A program made the translations under genes and the position numbers. From assembly GCA_937902995.1 (NCBI GenBank), contig CALEKY010000033.1, positions 1 to 42,106 on the forward strand: a stretch of DNA of 42,106 bases, given 5' to 3'. This stretch comes from an uncultured Sinobacteraceae bacterium. Lineage in GTDB: Bacteria > Pseudomonadota > Gammaproteobacteria > Steroidobacterales > Steroidobacteraceae. Below the pieces are notes generated by a model. That model was not told where the DNA came from. It was given only the letters and a program-made list of their open reading frames with translations, and searched no databases. Of this stretch, positions 26,708 through 35,821 are shown piece by piece; position 1 is the first letter of the stretch; the number at the start of each line of letters is the position of its first letter.

Positions 26708-29700
26708 ATGACGAGCGGAGTCAATGCAGCGCGGCTCCACGAGAGCGCGCAGGCGGTGACGGAGGCAGCGCGTCCGTTGCGTTTCGTCAGTGCTGCGTCG
26801 TTGTTCGACGGGCACGATGCCGCGATCAACATGATCCGCCGCTTGCTGCAGGCGCACGGCGCGGAGGTCGTGCATCTGGGTCACAACCGCAGCGTCGCCG
26901 ACATCGTTCGTGCCGCGATTCAAGAAGATGCGGACGGCATCGCGGTGTCCTCCTATCAGGGCGGACACAACGAGTACTTCACCTACATGGTGGACATGCT
27001 GCGCGAGAAGGGGGCGAGCCACATTCGCGTGGTCGTCGGCGGAGGCGGAACGATCGCACCGCACGAAGTCGAAGCGCTCGAAGCGCATGGCGTGGAGAAG
27101 GTGTACACGCCGGAAGACGGCCGTCGTCTCGGGCTCGACGGCATGATCGAAGACGTCTTCCGTCGCGTGCGTGCGGCGCAGAAGCCGCCGTTCAATTTCT
27201 CGCCGCTGAACTTACGGGATCACAGTCAGCTTGCTCGCGCGATCTCCGTGCTGGAAGCGAGCGCGGGTGAGAGTTCGGCGGATCCGATTCGCAAGGCCAT
27301 CGCGAATACCAAGCATCGTCCGCCGGTGATCGGGCTCACCGGGACGGGCGGTGCCGGCAAGTCGAGCCTCAACGACGAACTGCTGCAGCGCTTTCTGCGT
27401 CATTTCCCCGATCGCAACATCGCGGTCATTGCCATGGACCCGACGCGTCGCCGCTCGGGGGGCGCATTGCTCGGTGACCGCATTCGGATGAACTCGCTCG
27501 TTGCGGCCGACAACGTGTTCATGCGTTCGCTCGCGACGCGCCGGCAGCATCTCGCGACCAGCGCAGTGCTGAGCGATGTCATCGGTTTGATGAAGCTCGC
27601 CGGCTTCGACTTGATCGTCGTCGAGACGGCCGGCATCGGACAGTCGGACACCGAAATCGCGGATCTCGTCGATTTGTCAGTGTATGTGATGACGAGCGAG
27701 TACGGCGCGGCGAGCCAGCTCGAGAAGATCGACATGCTCGATTACGCCGACGTGATCGTGCTCAACAAGTTCGAAAAGCGCGGCGCGGAGGATGCATTGC
27801 GCGACGTCCGCAAGCAGTGGCGGCGCAATCATCGCGAACGAGCTCACCTTCCGGACGATCAAGTGCCGGTGTTCCCGACGATCGCGAGCCGATTCAACGA
27901 TCCGGGCGTTAACCGCTTGTTCGCCGAGCTGTGCAAGCGCCTGGACGCAAAGACTGAAGCGTCCAAGTGGCACGTCGAGGATCCTGGTCCGATCGAGTTC
28001 GTCTCGCGCGACCCGCTGATTCCCGCAAATCGCTCGCGATATCTCGCGGAGATTGCGGCCGAAGGCCGCCGCGTTCGCGGCAACATCGAAGCGGCGGTCG
28101 AGGCTGCAAGCCGTGCCTTCGGTCTCTACGAATCGCTGAAGGCGTTGCACGATGCGGCGTTGCCGGCACCGCTCGATCGTTATCCGGACGAAGCGCTCAA
28201 CGATTCATCGGCTGATGCGACTCGCCGGGAACTGCGCGCCGCCTACAACCATGCGCTCGACGAAATCGGTGCTGCGAACATCGCCGAGCTCAAGCGCTGG
28301 CCGGAGCGTGTGCGTAGCGTCAGCGACGAGAAGTATTCGTACAAAGTGCGCGATCGCATCGTCGAAGGCGACAACTACACCGTGTCGCTCAGCGGCAATT
28401 CACTGCCGAAAATCGCCGTGCCGCGTTATCGCGATTGGGGCGAAACGCTGCGCTTCATCCTCAACGAGAATCTACCGGGCAGCTACCCCTACACGGCGGG
28501 GGTGTATCCGTATCGGCGCGCGCAGGAAGATCCGATCCGGATGTTCGCTGGCGAGGGCGGTCCGGAACGGACGAACCGACGCTTCCACTACCTCGCACGC
28601 GGTCAAGCGGCGACGCGGCTGTCCACAGCCTTCGATTCGGCGACACTCTACGGCGAAGATCCCGATGTGCGTCCCGACATCTACGGACGCATCGGCAACT
28701 CGGGCGTGTCGATCGCCACGCTCGACGACATGAAGAAGCTGTATTCGGGCTTCGATCTGTGTGCGCCGAACACGTCGGTATCGATGACGATCAACGGCCC
28801 CGCGCCGATCATCCTTGCGATGTTCATGAACACCGCGATCGATCAGCGCGTCGAACGGTTCCTGCGCGAGCAAGGACGCTGGGCCGATGCCGAGCGGCGC
28901 ATCGCCGAGTTGCACGATGCCATCCGCGCACGCGGCGTCGAAGTACCCCGTTACGAAGGTTCTTTGCCGGACGGTCACGACGGCAGCGGGCTTGCGCTCT
29001 TGGGTCTGACGAGCGATCAGCTCATCGCGCCGGGCGTATTGACGGCGGAAGAGCACGCGCGAATCGCGGCCGAGGCGCTCTCGCAAGTGCGCGGCACCGT
29101 GCAGGCCGACATCCTCAAAGAGGATCAGGCGCAAAACACCTGCATTTTCTCGACCGAGTTCGCGCTGCGGATGATGGGCGATGTGCAGCAGTACTTCATC
29201 GATCGCAAAGTCCGCAACTTCTATTCGGTTTCGATCTCGGGCTATCACATCGCCGAAGCCGGCGCGAATCCGATCACGCAGCTCGCGTTCACGCTGGCCA
29301 ACGGTTTCACGATCGTCGAGTACTACCTCGCGCGCGGCATGAAGATCGACGACTTCGCGCCGAATCTGTCGTTCTTCTTCTCGAACGGCATGGATGCCGA
29401 GTACGCCGTCATCGGCCGTGTGGCGCGGCGCATCTGGGCGCGCGCGATGCGCGATCGTTACGGCGCGAATGCCCGCAGCCAGATGCTGAAGTATCACATT
29501 CAGACTTCCGGTCGGTCGCTGCACGCGCAAGAGATTCAATTCAACGACATCCGCACGACCCTGCAGGCGATGTACGCGCTGTTCGACAACTGCAACTCGC
29601 TGCACACGAACGCGTACGACGAGGCGTTGACGACGCCGACCGAAGAGAGCGTGCGCCGCGCGGTGGCCATTCAGCTCATCATCAATCGCGAGCTCGGGCT

Positions 29701-30193
29701 CAACAAGAACGAGAACCCGTGGCAGGGATCGTTCTTCCTCGAGTACTTAACGGATCTCGTCGAAGAAGCCGTCTACAAGGAGTTCGAGTCGCTATCCGAG
29801 CGCGGCGGCGTGCTCGGCGCGATGGAGACGATGTATCAGCGCAGCAAGATCCAGGAAGAGAGCATGTACTACGAGAAGCTCAAGCACGATGGAACGCTGC
29901 CGCTGATCGGCGTGAACACATTCCTGTCCGAGCACGATCCGGCCGAGACGCACAAGAGCATCCCGCTCTTTCGTTCGACGCAGGCCGAGAAGGATTTTCA
30001 GGTGGCAGCCGTTCGCGCCTTCCAGGCGCGGCATGCGGCCGAAGCACCCGAGGCATTGGCGCGGCTCAAGCGCTGTGCGACGTCCGGCGGCAACGTCTTT
30101 GGCGAGCTGATGAACGCCGTAAAGGTGTGCTCGCTCGGACAGATCACGCACGCCTTGTACGAAGTCGGCGGCCAATATCGACGCAACGTTTAA
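26708..30193 (+). CDS. icmF: Fused isobutyryl-CoA mutase (IcmF), adenosylcobalamin-dependent
   Basis: Cytosolic 1161-residue fusion that interconverts isobutyryl-CoA and n-butyryl-CoA; known IcmF enzymes also act on isovaleryl/pivalyl-CoA. The domain order is that of IcmF. The B12-binding domain covers about residues 15-150, with DGHDAAIN carrying the cobalt-ligand His and GGGGTIAPHEVE. The MeaI-type G domain follows, with Walker A GLTGTGGAGKSS near 211-222, DPTRRRSGGALLGDR and NKFE near 353. The mutase barrel runs from about 550 (YPYTAGVYPYRR, TNRRFHYL, PNTSVSMTINGPAPIILAMF). The ATG at 26708 has a CGGAG ribosome binding site six bases upstream; the upstream in-frame ATG at 26672 does not. 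The acyl-CoA dehydrogenase gene follows after 31 bases, suggesting an operon. Confidence 0.95.
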   Translation: MTSGVNAARLHESAQAVTEAARPLRFVSAASLFDGHDAAINMIRRLLQAHGAEVVHLGHNRSVADIVRAAIQEDADGIAVSSYQGGHNEYFTYMVDMLREKGASHIRVVVGGGGTIAPHEVEALEAHGVEKVYTPEDGRRLGLDGMIEDVFRRVRAAQKPPFNFSPLNLRDHSQLARAISVLEASAGESSADPIRKAIANTKHRPPVIGLTGTGGAGKSSLNDELLQRFLRHFPDRNIAVIAMDPTRRRSGGALLGDRIRMNSLVAADNVFMRSLATRRQHLATSAVLSDVIGLMKLAGFDLIVVETAGIGQSDTEIADLVDLSVYVMTSEYGAASQLEKIDMLDYADVIVLNKFEKRGAEDALRDVRKQWRRNHRERAHLPDDQVPVFPTIASRFNDPGVNRLFAELCKRLDAKTEASKWHVEDPGPIEFVSRDPLIPANRSRYLAEIAAEGRRVRGNIEAAVEAASRAFGLYESLKALHDAALPAPLDRYPDEALNDSSADATRRELRAAYNHALDEIGAANIAELKRWPERVRSVSDEKYSYKVRDRIVEGDNYTVSLSGNSLPKIAVPRYRDWGETLRFILNENLPGSYPYTAGVYPYRRAQEDPIRMFAGEGGPERTNRRFHYLARGQAATRLSTAFDSATLYGEDPDVRPDIYGRIGNSGVSIATLDDMKKLYSGFDLCAPNTSVSMTINGPAPIILAMFMNTAIDQRVERFLREQGRWADAERRIAELHDAIRARGVEVPRYEGSLPDGHDGSGLALLGLTSDQLIAPGVLTAEEHARIAAEALSQVRGTVQADILKEDQAQNTCIFSTEFALRMMGDVQQYFIDRKVRNFYSVSISGYHIAEAGANPITQLAFTLANGFTIVEYYLARGMKIDDFAPNLSFFFSNGMDAEYAVIGRVARRIWARAMRDRYGANARSQMLKYHIQTSGRSLHAQEIQFNDIRTTLQAMYALFDNCNSLHTNAYDEALTTPTEESVRRAVAIQLIINRELGLNKNENPWQGSFFLEYLTDLVEEAVYKEFESLSERGGVLGAMETMYQRSKIQEESMYYEKLKHDGTLPLIGVNTFLSEHDPAETHKSIPLFRSTQAEKDFQVAAVRAFQARHAAEAPEALARLKRCATSGGNVFGELMNAVKVCSLGQITHALYEVGGQYRRNV

Positions 30194-30224
30194 CTCATCA
30201 CTCACTTGTATCGAGAGTCATCCG

Positions 30225-32018
30225 ATGTATCGCGCACCCCTTCGAGAGCTTCGTTTCGTGCTCCACGAGCTGATCGGCGATCACACGCTGGCGAGCATTC
30301 CTCACTTCGCCGATTACTCGCAGGACTTGGCGGATTCGGTGCTCGAGCAGGCCGGCAAGTTCGCGGAGGAAGTGCTGGCACCGATCAATCGCAAGGGCGA
30401 CGTCACGGGTGCGCAATGGACGCCCGACGGCGTGCGTATGCCGCCCGAATTCAAGGAAGCCTACGCACGATTTGCTGCGGACGGATGGTGCCAATTGCGG
30501 GCACCGCAGGAGCACGGCGGGACAGGCGCGCCTTCCGTGCTCGGCACGGCGGTCGAAGAGCTGTGGGCGTCGGCGAATCTGTCTTTCAAGCTGTGTCCGA
30601 TGCTCACGCAGGGAACGATCGAAGCGATCGAGCGCTGCGGAACTCCGGAGCAAAAGGCCAAGTACCTGCCGAAACTCGTCACCGGCGAATGGACCGGCAC
30701 GATGAATCTCACCGAACCGCAAGCCGGCTCCGATCTGGGCGCGATCCGCACGCGTGCAGTGCGCGAGGGCGATCATTACCGGCTCTACGGCCAGAAGATT
30801 TTCATCACCTACGGCGATCACGACTACACACCGAACATCATTCACATGGTGTTGGCGCGCGTCGAAGGCGCACCTTCCGGCGTGAAGGGCATTTCGATGT
30901 TCATCGTGCCGAAAGTGTTGGTGAACGACGATGGCAGTCTCGGCGAACGCAACGACGTTCGTTGCGTGTCGATCGAGCACAAGCTCGGCATTCACGCGAG
31001 CCCGACGTGCGTGCTCGCTTACGGAGATAACGGCGGCGCCATCGGCTATCTCGTCGGCGAGGAGAACCGCGGCCTCGAGTACATGTTCATCATGATGAAT
31101 GCGGCGCGGCTTGCGGTGGGCCTCGAAGGTTACGCCATGGCCGAGCGCGCCTATCAACAAGCGTTGAGCTGGGCGCGCGAGCGCATTCAAGGGCGTCCGG
31201 CCGGAGCGGCGAGCAGCGACGGCAAGCCGCTGCCGATCACGTATCACCCTGATGTCAAGCGCATGCTGCTCACGATGAAGGCCAATGCAGACGCGGCACG
31301 CGCTATTTCGCTTTATACGTCGATGCAACTCGATCTCGCGCGACACCATCCCGACGAACAGTCGCGCAAGGCAGCGCTCGCGCGCGGCGAGCTCTTGATT
31401 CCGATCGTCAAGGGTTTCTCGACGGAAATCGGCGTGGCGATGGCATCGCTCGGCGTTCAAGTGCACGGCGGCATGGGATTCATCGAAGAGACGGGCGCGG
31501 CGCAGCACTTGCGCGACGCCCGAATCACGACGATCTACGAAGGTACGACCGCCATTCAGGCCAACGATTTGTTGAATCGCAAGCTCGGGCGCGACTCGGG
31601 TGCGGCAATGCGTGCGCTGCTCGACGACATGCGTAAGGAGTTGGAGGCGCTCGAGATTGGCGATCCGGTGGTCGCGGCATCGCGCAGCGCCGCATTGCGC
31701 GCCATCGGCGCGCTCGATGAGGCGACGAGCGCCCTCTTGCGCACCTATGGCGAAACGCCTGCCGCTGCGCTCGGCGTGCACGTGCCGTACTTGATGCTGT
31801 GCGGCTACGCGATCGGCGGGTGGCTCATGGCGAAAGCACACGCGATCGCCGCGGCAAATGTGACAAGCGATCCGGCGTTCTATCGCGCGAAGATGCAGAT
31901 CGCTCGCTTTTATTTCGATCACGTCTTGCCGCAGGGCCGCGCGTTGGCCGACATCGTCAGCCAAGGCGGCAACGCAATCGCGGATGCAGATCCCGAGTTG
32001 TTTGCTGCAATCGGTTAG
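30225..32018 (+). CDS. Acyl-CoA dehydrogenase, long form (DmdC/FadE-like)
   Basis: A 597-residue FAD-dependent dehydrogenase of the long bacterial type with a C-terminal extension (about residues 470-597). This class is often annotated as 3-methylmercaptopropionyl-CoA dehydrogenase. The flavin-binding NLTEPQAGSDLG is near residue 162, GQKIFITYGDHD follows, and the catalytic Glu lies in the ITTIYEGTTAIQANDL motif near 440. It would oxidise a short or branched acyl-CoA, plausibly butyryl-CoA made by the mutase encoded 31 bases upstream, passing electrons to ETF. Substrate assignment is inference. A hairpin shared with the convergent TetR gene follows its stop. Confidence 0.93.
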   Translation: MYRAPLRELRFVLHELIGDHTLASIPHFADYSQDLADSVLEQAGKFAEEVLAPINRKGDVTGAQWTPDGVRMPPEFKEAYARFAADGWCQLRAPQEHGGTGAPSVLGTAVEELWASANLSFKLCPMLTQGTIEAIERCGTPEQKAKYLPKLVTGEWTGTMNLTEPQAGSDLGAIRTRAVREGDHYRLYGQKIFITYGDHDYTPNIIHMVLARVEGAPSGVKGISMFIVPKVLVNDDGSLGERNDVRCVSIEHKLGIHASPTCVLAYGDNGGAIGYLVGEENRGLEYMFIMMNAARLAVGLEGYAMAERAYQQALSWARERIQGRPAGAASSDGKPLPITYHPDVKRMLLTMKANADAARAISLYTSMQLDLARHHPDEQSRKAALARGELLIPIVKGFSTEIGVAMASLGVQVHGGMGFIEETGAAQHLRDARITTIYEGTTAIQANDLLNRKLGRDSGAAMRALLDDMRKELEALEIGDPVVAASRSAALRAIGALDEATSALLRTYGETPAAALGVHVPYLMLCGYAIGGWLMAKAHAIAAANVTSDPAFYRAKMQIARFYFDHVLPQGRALADIVSQGGNAIADADPELFAAIG

Positions 32019-32029
32019 CCGCGAGGGCA

Positions 32030-32066
32030 GGGCTGCAGCAATGTTCGATCAGCGTTGTTGCAGCCC
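32030..32066. terminator. Bidirectional terminator-like hairpin between acyl-CoA dehydrogenase and TetR genes
   Basis: GGGCTGCAGCAA (32030-32041) pairs with TTGTTGCAGCCC (32055-32066) through 12 positions with one G-T wobble and a 13-base loop. The TetR stop codon lies in the loop, and the right arm encodes its last residues. It follows the dehydrogenase stop by 11 bases. Confidence 0.6.
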
Positions 32067-32699
32067 GAGCCTGAAGAGCTCGAGGAAACGTTCGGCAATT
32101 TGCGAAGGTGTGAGCGAGCCGCCCGGGCGATACCAATACGCGATCCAGTTCATAGCGCCAGCGAGCGCGAAGGCCGTGATCTTGGCATCGCATTTGCGAA
32201 TCGAGCCGTCGAGCACGCCTTCCTTGATCAGCCGGCGAATACCTTGATCGATCTCGGACTTGAGCGCGCGCACCTTCTTGCTCATCGCATCGCTCAGATC
32301 CTGGTTCTCCGCTTGCACCATGCACCAGCCGAAATCCGAGGCGATGGCTTCCGCATAGCGCGTCATGACCATCGTCAGCCGATCGAGCGCGTTCGCCTTC
32401 GAGGCTTTGATTTCCTCGAATCCTTCCATGATTTGATTCAAGCCGGTACGGAAGCACTCGAACAGCAACTGCTCCTTGTTCTGGACGTAGTGATAGATCG
32501 TCGGCTTGGTCACGTTGAGGATGCGGGCGACATCGTCGATCGATGTGTTGTGATAGCCGCGCTCCCGGAAGCAGCGCGCTGCCGTGAGAATCACCGCATA
32601 ACGCTTTTTTTCGCGGTCGCGCGCGCGCTCGTCGGGCGTTTGCCACAGCTCCGCGGTCGGCACGGCTGAGATTTTTTTCTGCGACTTGCGGGTGGCCAA
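32049..32699 (-). CDS. TetR/AcrR family regulator of the B12/acyl-CoA module
   Basis: A 216-residue TetR regulator. The helix-turn-helix lies near residues 45-70 (SIDDVARILNVTKPTIYHYVQNKEQLL), followed by a ligand domain that ends in QIAERFLELFRLGL. The start is a TTG at 32699. It has a GAGG ribosome binding site, begins LATRKSQKKISAV, and there is no in-frame ATG before the DNA-binding domain. The ATG far upstream would run through the divergent promoter and the adenosyltransferase gene. The gene is divergent from the adenosyltransferase and convergent with the dehydrogenase. The 14-base motif in the divergent spacer recurs before icmF, so it may repress both units in response to an acyl-CoA. 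Confidence 0.88.
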   Translation of the reverse strand: MATRKSQKKISAVPTAELWQTPDERARDREKKRYAVILTAARCFRERGYHNTSIDDVARILNVTKPTIYHYVQNKEQLLFECFRTGLNQIMEGFEEIKASKANALDRLTMVMTRYAEAIASDFGWCMVQAENQDLSDAMSKKVRALKSEIDQGIRRLIKEGVLDGSIRKCDAKITAFALAGAMNWIAYWYRPGGSLTPSQIAERFLELFRLGLQQR

Positions 32700-32752
32700 T
32701 TGAGCGTTCCTCGAGGACTTTGATGCGAATGATAGCGCGCGCAGCGCCACGA

Positions 32753-32766
32753 TATACTCGCCGGTA
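32753..32766. promoter_or_regulatory. Putative TetR operator in the divergent TetR/PduO spacer
   Basis: TATACTCGCCGGTA matches the icmF upstream site TATACTCACCGGTA at 13 of 14 positions. It lies about 20 bases before the adenosyltransferase ATG and 54 bases before the TetR TTG start, well placed to control both. The right half of the dyad is less perfect here (GTAGC instead of GTATA). Confidence 0.55.
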
Positions 32767-32786
32767 GCTGCCAAGCGAGCCGAATC

Positions 32787-33341
32787 ATGGGCAACAGACT
32801 GAGCAAGATCTATACGCGTACCGGCGATGACGGCACAACCGGTCTCGGCGACGGCGCGCGAGTCTCGAAGAGTGCGCCGCGCATCGATGCGTACGGCACG
32901 GTCGACGAGGCGAACAGCGCCATCGGTGTCGTACTCGCGGTGCCAGGAATTCCGGACGACATCAAGACCACGCTGACTCGAGTCCAGCACGAGCTGTTCG
33001 ATTTGGGCGGGGAGCTCGCCGTGCCCGGTTACCGAGCGATGCAGCAAGCGCACATCGATCGGCTCGAGCATGAGCTCGATGCGCTCAACGAACGTTTGCC
33101 GCCGCTCAAGGAATTCATCCTTCCCGGCGGCGGTCCTGCGACTGCCGCTTGTCACTTGGCAAGAACCGTCGTGCGCCGCGCCGAACGGCTGGTGTGGAAG
33201 CTCTACGAAACCGAGCCGGGCGCGCTCGAAGTGCCGCAGTATTTGAATCGTCTGTCGGACTTGCTCTTCGTGATTGCACGCGTACTCGTGCGGCATGAGC
33301 GGGGAGAGGAAGTGCTTTGGCAGCACGAGCGCAAGCGCTAG
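32787..33341 (+). CDS. Cob(I)alamin adenosyltransferase, PduO type
   Basis: Cytosolic enzyme of 184 residues that transfers the adenosyl group of ATP to cob(I)alamin, making the coenzyme used by IcmF. Family motifs are clear: KIYTRTGDDGTTGLGDG at the N-terminus, AACHLARTVVRRAER in the centre (an Arg-rich ATP-binding region), and YLNRLSDLLFVIARVL near the end. Length is normal. The ribosome binding site is weak (GCGAG). It is divergent from the TetR gene and shares its promoter spacer, and it closes the B12-related module. Repeat element I follows. Confidence 0.95.
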   Translation: MGNRLSKIYTRTGDDGTTGLGDGARVSKSAPRIDAYGTVDEANSAIGVVLAVPGIPDDIKTTLTRVQHELFDLGGELAVPGYRAMQQAHIDRLEHELDALNERLPPLKEFILPGGGPATAACHLARTVVRRAERLVWKLYETEPGALEVPQYLNRLSDLLFVIARVLVRHERGEEVLWQHERKR

Positions 33342-33350
33342 CCCGATAAG

Positions 33351-33548
33351 GCACTGGGCGCTGGACGGAGAAGATCGCGCGCAATGCGCGCTAGACGTTG
33401 CCTTTTCTCTTGTCGGGACGCTCGTCGTTTTTCCTGCAGTCGTGCCATGCACATGAACAGAAGCGAGCGTGCTGGTTGCTGCTGGGGTTGCCGCGCGTTT
33501 TCGCTTTTCTGGCCAGAGCCCAGTGCTCAGAGCCCAGTGCCCCTTTTT
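33351..33548. repeat. Composite heptamer-array element I
   Basis: The left words GCACTGGGCGCTGGACGG (33351-33368) are followed by a GCGCGC-AAT-GCGCGC hairpin (33377-33391). The right array at 33516-33543 is GAGCCCA, GTGCTCA, GAGCCCA, GTGCCCC, which is inverse to the left words (TGGGCTC/TGAGCAC on the other strand). It is directly followed by TTTTT (33544-33548). The loop of about 120 bases has no gene. It lies between the adenosyltransferase and the Do-protease genes. Confidence 0.7.
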
Positions 33549-33615
33549 CCGGAACCCCCTCCGCCGCGCGCCCGTTCGGCCTTTGAGTCGGGAATCGAGC
33601 CTCCGGAGCGTACAT

Positions 33616-35082
33616 ATGCCGAGCGACCGTCAGCCTGGGCGCACACGCCTGCTTGTTTCTTATGTATTCATGGCATTCCTTGCTGCGGCGTGCTCGCGCA
33701 ATCCGCATGCGCAGGATCGACTCGCCGATCGGGCGAATCCGACACCGCAGGTGCCTATCGAATCGTCGATGGCACAGCTGCCGGACTTTGCGCCGCTCGT
33801 GGAGCGTTACGGTCCTGCAGTCGTCAATGTCGATGTCCTGCAGCAGCCGAGGTCGGACGGGTTGAGCGAGGACGATCCATTGTTCGAGTTTTTCCGCCGC
33901 TTCGGGATTCCTGCACCGAATGGACCTGGGTCGCAGCCTGAACGAGGTTCGGGCTCCGGATTCATCGTCAGCCCCGACGGCTACATCATCACGAATGCGC
34001 ACGTGGTTGCGATGGCCGATGAGGTGACGGTGCGGCTGACCGACCGCCGCGAATTCTCCGCCAAGGTCGTCGGTGCGGACACGTTTACCGACATTGCGCT
34101 GATCAAGATCGAAGCCGAGGGGTTGCCGACGGTGAAGATCGGCGACCCGAATCAGCTACGGCCCGGCGAATGGGTGATCGCGATCGGCTCGCCGTTCGGG
34201 CTCGAGAATTCCGCGACCGCCGGCATCGTGAGCGCAACCTCGCGCGCCGTCGGTATCACGAGTTCGCCCGTGCCTTTCATTCAGACCGATGTCGCGGTGA
34301 ACCCAGGCAATTCCGGAGGACCGCTGTTCAACATGCGCGGCGAGGTCGTCGGCGTGAATTCGATGATTTTCAGCCGTACGGGCGGATACATGGGATTGTC
34401 GTTCGCCATTCCGATCGATGTTGCAACGAACGTGCGCGACCAACTCATCAAGACCGGCCGCGTCGTGCGAGGTCGCATCGGGGTTGCCGTGCAGGATGTG
34501 ACGGCACCGCTCGCCGAGTCGTTCGGGCTGGACAAGCCGCAAGGTGCGCTCGTGAGCACGGTCGAGCCGAAGAGTCCGGCCGACGAAGCGGGATTGAAGA
34601 GCGGCGACATCATCCTGGGTGTAGGCGGACAGGCGGTGGATCGTTCTGTCGACGTCTCTCGCGCCATTGCGCAGATGCAGCCTGGTACGAACACGAAGTT
34701 GGAGATCTGGCGTAACGGCAAGCGCCAGCAGCTCGCTGTCAAAATCGGCGAAATGTCGACGGGCGCCGAGCGAGTTGCCCAGCGCGGCGAAAGCGCCAAG
34801 AGCGACGAGCAAACCAAGCTCGGTCTGACCTTGCGCGAGCTGACGCCTCAGGAACAGAAGCTCGCGGCAACGGAAGGCAAGCTCCTGATTCAACAGGCAA
34901 CCGGGCCGGCTGCCCGCGCAGGTCTGCAGCAGGGCGACATCATCATCGGCGTGGCCGGCGAGCGCATCGAGTCGGTCGAGCAGCTTCGGGAGAAGGCTCG
35001 CAAGCTCAAGCAGAACGACAGCATTGCATTGCTCGTAGAACGCTCGGGCGCGCAAATCTTCGTCCCGGTTCGTGTCGGTTGA
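33616..35082 (+). CDS. Do-family periplasmic serine protease (DegP/DegQ/MucD-like)
   Basis: A 488-residue envelope quality-control protease. The ATG at 33616 has a CGGAG ribosome binding site and a signal with a possible lipobox (AFLAAAC); the frame open upstream to 33469 runs through repeat element I and is rejected. Catalytic His is in ITNAHVV near residue 128, Asp in FTDIALI near 158 and Ser in GNSGGPLF near 231. PDZ1 covers about 270-360 and PDZ2 about 395-485. The family degrades misfolded periplasmic proteins and acts as a chaperone. Lipid anchoring would be unusual and the lipobox is imperfect. Confidence 0.95.
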   Translation: MPSDRQPGRTRLLVSYVFMAFLAAACSRNPHAQDRLADRANPTPQVPIESSMAQLPDFAPLVERYGPAVVNVDVLQQPRSDGLSEDDPLFEFFRRFGIPAPNGPGSQPERGSGSGFIVSPDGYIITNAHVVAMADEVTVRLTDRREFSAKVVGADTFTDIALIKIEAEGLPTVKIGDPNQLRPGEWVIAIGSPFGLENSATAGIVSATSRAVGITSSPVPFIQTDVAVNPGNSGGPLFNMRGEVVGVNSMIFSRTGGYMGLSFAIPIDVATNVRDQLIKTGRVVRGRIGVAVQDVTAPLAESFGLDKPQGALVSTVEPKSPADEAGLKSGDIILGVGGQAVDRSVDVSRAIAQMQPGTNTKLEIWRNGKRQQLAVKIGEMSTGAERVAQRGESAKSDEQTKLGLTLRELTPQEQKLAATEGKLLIQQATGPAARAGLQQGDIIIGVAGERIESVEQLREKARKLKQNDSIALLVERSGAQIFVPVRVG

Positions 35083-35164
35083 ACGGCGAGCGTGCCGGCC
35101 TGCGGATTCGGAGGCGAGCGAGCGTGCAGTTGAAGTCGATCAGGCCGACGGCTATAAGCCTCGC

Positions 35165-35821
35165 ATGGGATCGCGTACAAGAAATACTTCAGGGAGCCTC
35201 GCCGAGCCGGCCAACAAGCCCAAACGCCTCGCACCGGAGGTGCGTCGCGCCCAGATTCTCGATGCGGCCGCGCGCATGATTGTCGAGCAAGGTTATCTGC
35301 CGCTGCCGCTCGAGCAGCTCGCCCGCAATGCCGGAGCGAGCAAAGCGCTCATCTACACTTACTTTCCGACCCAATACGAGCTGTTCAACGCGTTGCTGGA
35401 CCGCGAGCTGCGCTCCCTATCGCTCGGCGGGCTCGATACGGCGTCCCGAGTCGACGACTTGGAACAAGCGGCCGTGTTGTGCGGGATGCTGTATTTCGAG
35501 CACGTCGCCCGCAACGGTCCGTTGCTGAACATCTTGATGACCGACATGTACATGGCCGGTCATTTCGATTCGCACGTGCTCGAAACGCGCGACGTCATCG
35601 TCGGCCGATTGAAGGCGCTGGCGGCGAAGGAGTTACCGTTGAGCGAGCAAGAGATCTCGGCTGCGATCGAGATGATGAGCGCGATTCCGGATGAGGCCGG
35701 TCGCCTGGTGTTTCATGGCGAGATCGACCAAACGACCGCACGCCAGATTTGTCACGGGTTGATCGTGAGCAGCCTGAAGGCGCTGCGAGCGCCCGACAAA
35801 GTCGTCATCCCGCCCGACTGA
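35165..35821 (+). CDS. TetR family regulator
   Basis: A 218-residue regulator with a TetR DNA-binding domain near residues 25-75 (RRAQILDAAARMIVEQGYLPLPLEQLARNAGASKALIYTYFPTQYELF region) and a helical ligand domain. The ATG at 35165 is chosen because it precedes the conserved part by a normal distance; an upstream start at 35072 would overlap the protease gene. A TATAAG box lies just upstream. It follows the Do-protease by 82 bases on the same strand. Its last 17 bases overlap the convergent extended TetR gene. Targets are unknown. Confidence 0.85.
   Translation: MGSRTRNTSGSLAEPANKPKRLAPEVRRAQILDAAARMIVEQGYLPLPLEQLARNAGASKALIYTYFPTQYELFNALLDRELRSLSLGGLDTASRVDDLEQAAVLCGMLYFEHVARNGPLLNILMTDMYMAGHFDSHVLETRDVIVGRLKALAAKELPLSEQEISAAIEMMSAIPDEAGRLVFHGEIDQTTARQICHGLIVSSLKALRAPDKVVIPPD

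Noticed and set aside
28435..30273. A 612-codon open frame on the plus strand inside icmF
   Set aside because: Arg/His/Ser-rich translation without recognisable domains; it is a shadow of the mutase frame.
30198..31964. A 588-codon open frame antisense to the acyl-CoA dehydrogenase gene
   Set aside because: No ribosome binding site, no family pattern, and fully covered by a well-supported gene on the other strand.
33469..33615. N-terminal extension of the Do-protease reading frame
   Set aside because: It translates repeat element I, lacks a ribosome binding site, and would bury the signal sequence that starts at 33616.
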